Source of the DNA: FW021-bin31 sp964478125
GTDB taxonomy: Bacteria; Bacteroidota; Bacteroidia; Chitinophagales; Chitinophagaceae
DNA length: 8,466 nt
Assembly: GCA_964478125.1 (NCBI GenBank)
Contig: CAYZGR010000089.1
Location: 1 to 8,466, forward strand
Direction: 5' to 3'
This document shows positions 6,511 through 8,466 of this stretch, piece after piece. Under the pieces are notes generated by a model, which saw nothing but the letters and a program-made list of their open reading frames with translations, searched no databases and had not been told where the DNA came from. The position numbers were made by a program, and so were the translations under genes. Within the stretch, counting starts at the first letter, position 1, and every line of letters starts with the position of its first letter.

Positions 6511-7097
6511 TCTTCTTCATATATTTTCCACTGCTTTTTAATGGTTTGCATTGCAGCCGGCTGAAGTTTAGGGTGATCATAATGTCCTGCCAGGGATTTT
6601 TGCCGGTACGCCTCGTATAAAGTGACCGCACAAGCAACGGAGATGTTTAAAGAGCGGATCATTCCCACTTGAGGAATAATAAAATTGGCATCGGCCAGTC
6701 TACAGGCCTCGGCACTTACGCCCGTTTTTTCATTTCCGAAAATCAGGGCTACCGACCTGGTAAAATCCATTTGCTGTAATATTTCGGAAGGGCCCTCCAG
6801 ACAGGTGGTGTATATAGCATCATAGCGCGCTCGCAGTATACGAAAACATGCTCCCACATCCTCAAAAGTATGTATGCTCAGCCATTTTTTTGCGCTGGAA
6901 GAAGTACGCGCTCCCCACTTTTTCTGCGTGGGGATCCGGGTATGGATAATATAAATATCCTGAACGCCCACCGCATCACAACTCCGCATCACCGCCGCAA
7001 TATTGTGTGGATCAAAAACATTTTCCATCACTACTGCAAGATCCGGTTGTCGCTTCTCTAAAACGGCAGTCAGTTTATTTTTTCTTTCCGGCGTCAT
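6507..7097 (-). CDS. trmH: TrmH-like tRNA (guanosine-18-2'-O)-methyltransferase
   Basis: SPOUT-fold methyltransferase that transfers a methyl group from S-adenosylmethionine to the 2'-OH of G18 in the tRNA D-loop. The 196 residues align well with E. coli TrmH from the first Met. KRQPDLAVVMENVFDPHN corresponds to RRQPDLTVCMEQVHKPHN and is followed by DAVGV. Motif 1 includes Asn26, Asn32 and the catalytic Arg38. Motif 2 is IFGNEKTGVS (119-128). Motif 3 is IPQVGMIRSLNISVA (141-155), part of the knotted cofactor site. It is about 30 residues shorter than E. coli TrmH and lacks most of the C-terminal extension, so altered tRNA selectivity is possible. It follows the outer-membrane protein gene by 19 nt and probably shares its promoter. 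Its stop codon overlaps that of the convergent membrane-protein gene. Confidence 0.88.
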   Translation of the reverse strand: MTPERKNKLTAVLEKRQPDLAVVMENVFDPHNIAAVMRSCDAVGVQDIYIIHTRIPTQKKWGARTSSSAKKWLSIHTFEDVGACFRILRARYDAIYTTCLEGPSEILQQMDFTRSVALIFGNEKTGVSAEACRLADANFIIPQVGMIRSLNISVACAVTLYEAYRQKSLAGHYDHPKLQPAAMQTIKKQWKIYEED

Positions 7098-7116
7098 ATC
7101 AAATTACAATAGACCG

Positions 7117-8016
7117 CTAATAAGAAGGCGGGCAGGCTACCTGTTCCAATGCCCGCTGGGCCGCCCTGGACTTTCCGCGGATCTTTATGGATAATTTCAA
7201 CCCCGTAAAAAAATAGAAATCATTCACGGAGGGGTTCCCCCTATTCGTTCCATCCGTAGGATAAGGATGGTCTTCACGCCCCGGTAATTCATTAGAGCGA
7301 TAGGAAAGATGTACGGCGGCAGGACCTCGTTCGGCGGACAACTTGTCTTTATCTATATAAGTGCTGCTCACATCATCCAGATAATCCGTGAAAGTTTTGC
7401 GCATGGATAAAACCAGGCCCAGGCTCACCGTTGGAGAAAGGGCATACTTCACTCCTGCTCCAAAAGGGATAGACACCTGCGTCAGGCCATAGGGCTTGCG
7501 ATCGGGATAGCTCTCCAGCCCTTCCCCCTCAGTGCTAAGGGGCTGGAGATAGTACTTATTGGATACCGAGTCACCCGGTGCAGTGTAATAGGTGTAGGGA
7601 TCAAAATGATAAACAGCAATACCCGCAAAAACATAAGGAGTAAAACGGGTTTCCCTGTTATGGAGGAAATTATAAGTAACCAGCAGATGTACGTCTAAAA
7701 TATTAGATTGAAAATCCAGGTTACGGACCGCCCGGCTGGAATCGGTAGAGAGGCTGTCGGCGCCGGATATTTTCCCAAAATTGGCGCCCAGTTCCAATCC
7801 GAAACCTTTATAAATCTCCTTGCTTATAAACAAACCCAGGGCAAGATGAGACTGGTCATAGGTAAAATTCTTGGGTTGTAGATCACCATTATAAGTACTT
7901 ACTCCCCCAAAAAGACCGACTTCCAGCGGGTCGCTATCCGCAAATTGCGCCCGGACGATAAGAGGCATACAAAAGGTGACCGTAACAAGAAGAAGAAAGG
8001 ATTTTCTGATTTTCAT
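7117..8016 (-). CDS. DUF6089-like outer-membrane beta-barrel protein
   Basis: Predicted outer-membrane barrel of 299 residues with unknown specific role. The ATG at 8016 begins a clear Sec signal peptide: Met-Lys-Ile-Arg-Lys, a hydrophobic core, and probable cleavage after Ala23 (VRA-QFADSD). An upstream ATG at 8034 would put charged and polar residues ahead of the signal and is rejected. The mature protein alternates hydrophobic and polar residues in barrel fashion: LEVGLFGGVSTYNGDL near the start, YVFAGIAVYHFDP (about 128-140), VSIPFGAGVKYALSP and the conserved RKTFTDYLDDVSSTY (206-220). The last strand is at about 266-279. These motifs match the Bacteroidota family DUF6089 as I recall it; a database search was not possible. 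A short basic tail with one Cys (ACPPSY) follows the last strand. trmH is 19 nt downstream. Confidence 0.85.
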   Translation of the reverse strand: MKIRKSFLLLVTVTFCMPLIVRAQFADSDPLEVGLFGGVSTYNGDLQPKNFTYDQSHLALGLFISKEIYKGFGLELGANFGKISGADSLSTDSSRAVRNLDFQSNILDVHLLVTYNFLHNRETRFTPYVFAGIAVYHFDPYTYYTAPGDSVSNKYYLQPLSTEGEGLESYPDRKPYGLTQVSIPFGAGVKYALSPTVSLGLVLSMRKTFTDYLDDVSSTYIDKDKLSAERGPAAVHLSYRSNELPGREDHPYPTDGTNRGNPSVNDFYFFTGLKLSIKIRGKSRAAQRALEQVACPPSY

Positions 8017-8091
8017 ATTATTCCAACGCAACAAATGTTAAAAAATTTCAATTTCTATACAAAAATATTTACCCCTCATCAAAAACTGCAC

Positions 8092-8099
8092 CAAAGGTA
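8092..8099 (-). promoter_or_regulatory. Promoter -7 box of the outer-membrane protein/trmH unit
   Basis: On the minus strand this reads TACCTTTG, an exact TAnnTTTG match and identical to the box in front of tRNA-Pro. Transcription would start near 8085-8088, giving a leader of about 70 nt before the ATG at 8016. No clear TTTG is seen at -33; the best candidate is a weak TTCG at 8121-8124. Confidence 0.55.
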
Positions 8100-8115
8100 G
8101 GGCATATCCTCCACT

Positions 8116-8141
8116 AAAAACGAAGGCTGCAGCTTCTTTTT
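8116..8141. terminator. Weak A/T-flanked hairpin, possible bidirectional terminator
   Basis: GAAG (8122-8125) pairs with CTTC (8133-8136) around a 7-nt loop, flanked by AAAAA on the left and TTTTT on the right, which can extend the stem past an unpaired C. T runs follow the hairpin on either strand. Its position, between the minus-strand reading frame ending at 8234 and the next minus-strand promoter, would suit a terminator. The GC stem is only 4 bp, so support is weak. Confidence 0.25.
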
Positions 8142-8216
8142 GTAAAAATCGAAAAAACCATCTGCAAAGGTTGTTTACACTGATGAAATATTTTTTCAAA
8201 TTCAACCTGCATAGCT

Positions 8217-8224
8217 TACCTTTG
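8217..8224 (+). promoter_or_regulatory. Promoter -7 box of tRNA-Pro
   Basis: TACCTTTG is an exact match to the Bacteroidota TAnnTTTG element and lies 25 nt before the mature tRNA 5' end. Transcription would start near 8229-8231 and leave a 5' leader of about 20 nt for RNase P to remove. The -33 region is only a T-run followed by C (8191-8197), a poor TTTG match, in an A/T-rich stretch. Confidence 0.6.
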
Positions 8225-8233
8225 CAGTCCTTT

Positions 8234-8466
8234 TTAAGAAGAGATTTTCGGGATGTAGCGCAGCTCGGTAGCGCACTTGCATGGGGTGCAAGGGGTCGCT
8301 GGTTCGAATCCAGTCATCCCGACTTGACGGGACAAAGTTGAAAAATCTAACTTTGTCCCTTTTTTATTTTGTCGCAACTCCTTGTTAATCAGATTGATAC
8401 TACCTACAAATTCATTACGTCTTGCGGTTCGAACTTTTGTTCCGTCAAAAACGACTTTTTCAGGAT
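8234..8466 (-). CDS. C-terminal part of a probable serine recombinase, reading through the antisense of tRNA-Pro (partial)
   Basis: A reading frame with no start inside the window is open from the right edge (first full codon at 8464-8462) to a TAA at 8236-8234, 76 codons. The first part reads PEKVVFDGTKVRTARRNE and continues to KELRQNKKGT, coding-like and similar to what I recall of the C-termini of Bacteroidota site-specific serine recombinases (FPEK.VFDG...RT.R.NE). The frame then passes through the tRNA terminator hairpin and into the exact antisense of tRNA-Pro, producing GFEPATPCTPCKCATELRY, a tail familiar from proteins predicted across tRNA genes. The recombinase catalytic domain would lie outside the window. 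Inference: this is the integrase end of an element inserted at the tRNA 3' end and transcribed toward the tRNA. Alternatives are an unrelated protein, or chance openness over a short distance. Confidence 0.5.
   Translation of the reverse strand, partial: PEKVVFDGTKVRTARRNEFVGSINLINKELRQNKKGTKLDFSTLSRQVGMTGFEPATPCTPCKCATELRYIPKISS
8249..8322 (+). tRNA. tRNA-Pro (anticodon GGG)
   Basis: 74-nt cloverleaf. The acceptor stem CGGGATG (8249-8255) pairs with CATCCCG (8315-8321), with discriminator A at 8322. The D-arm is GCGC-AGCTCGGTA-GCGC. The anticodon stem CTTGC/GCAAG encloses ATGGGGT with anticodon GGG at 8283-8285 and G37. The T-arm is GCTGG-TTCGAAT-CCAGT (one G-T pair). CCA is not encoded and must be added after transcription. 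It decodes CCC and CCU. It has its own promoter and terminator. Its 3' half is the likely integration target of the element suggested on the opposite strand. Confidence 0.97.
8329..8365 (+). terminator. Rho-independent terminator of tRNA-Pro
   Basis: GGGACAAAGTT (8329-8339) pairs perfectly over 11 bp with AACTTTGTCCC (8349-8359) around a 9-nt loop, followed by six T residues (8360-8365). It begins 7 nt after the tRNA. There is no T-run on the other side, so it works only in the + direction. The minus-strand reading frame passes through it. Confidence 0.9.

Noticed and set aside
8017..8034. Upstream ATG adding six residues to the outer-membrane protein
   Set aside because: It would place Leu-Arg-Trp-Asn-Asn ahead of a standard signal peptide that already begins Met-Lys-Ile-Arg-Lys at 8016.
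1..8466. Sigma54 promoters (TGGCAC-N5-TTGC) that the activator might use locally
   Set aside because: TGGCAC occurs inside genes (for example in lptE and mltG), but never with TTGC at the right spacing, and none lies in an intergenic gap.
1..8466. CRISPR array, insertion sequence or tandem repeats
   Set aside because: No spaced repeats, transposase or terminal inverted repeats are visible; the only sign of mobility is the frame at the right edge.

Overview
This window looks like chromosomal DNA of a Bacteroidota bacterium, tentatively the Chitinophagia/Sphingobacteriia side of the phylum. The promoter-like sites fit the TTTG / TAnnTTTG pattern of that phylum rather than -35/-10 boxes. Shine-Dalgarno sequences are mostly absent, the tRNA lacks an encoded CCA, and several proteins (LptE, the TPR-like protein, the DUF6089-like barrel) have a typically Bacteroidota form. 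The genus is not resolved.

Left block, + strand, 52-4428: a tight five-gene unit. It runs miaB (tRNA 2-methylthiolation), a sigma-54-type AAA+ activator without a sensor domain, lptE (LPS-assembly lipoprotein), a TPR-like conserved protein and secG (Sec translocon). Gaps are 13 nt or less, with one 8-nt overlap. A promoter stands just before miaB and a strong intrinsic terminator follows secG. Apart from miaB and the regulator, the unit serves envelope biogenesis.

Middle block, + strand, 4460-6510: mltG (endolytic murein transglycosylase) and a YihY/BrkB-family membrane protein. A promoter-like box almost touches the mltG start codon. The second gene ends tail-to-tail with trmH, the two stop codons overlapping in a 4-base TTAA.

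Right block, - strand, 8099-6507: a DUF6089-like outer-membrane beta-barrel gene followed by trmH (tRNA Gm18 methyltransferase), 19 nt apart and probably co-transcribed from a TACCTTTG promoter.

Right edge: tRNA-Pro(GGG) on the + strand, with its own promoter and an 11-bp terminator hairpin. On the opposite strand an open reading frame enters from beyond the window edge and runs through the terminator and the whole antisense of the tRNA, stopping at 8234. Its non-tRNA part resembles the C-terminus of Bacteroidota serine recombinases. The window therefore probably ends inside an integrated mobile element that uses this tRNA gene as its target. This is the most interesting part of the window. 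The rest is mostly conserved housekeeping sequence with a few regulatory oddities.
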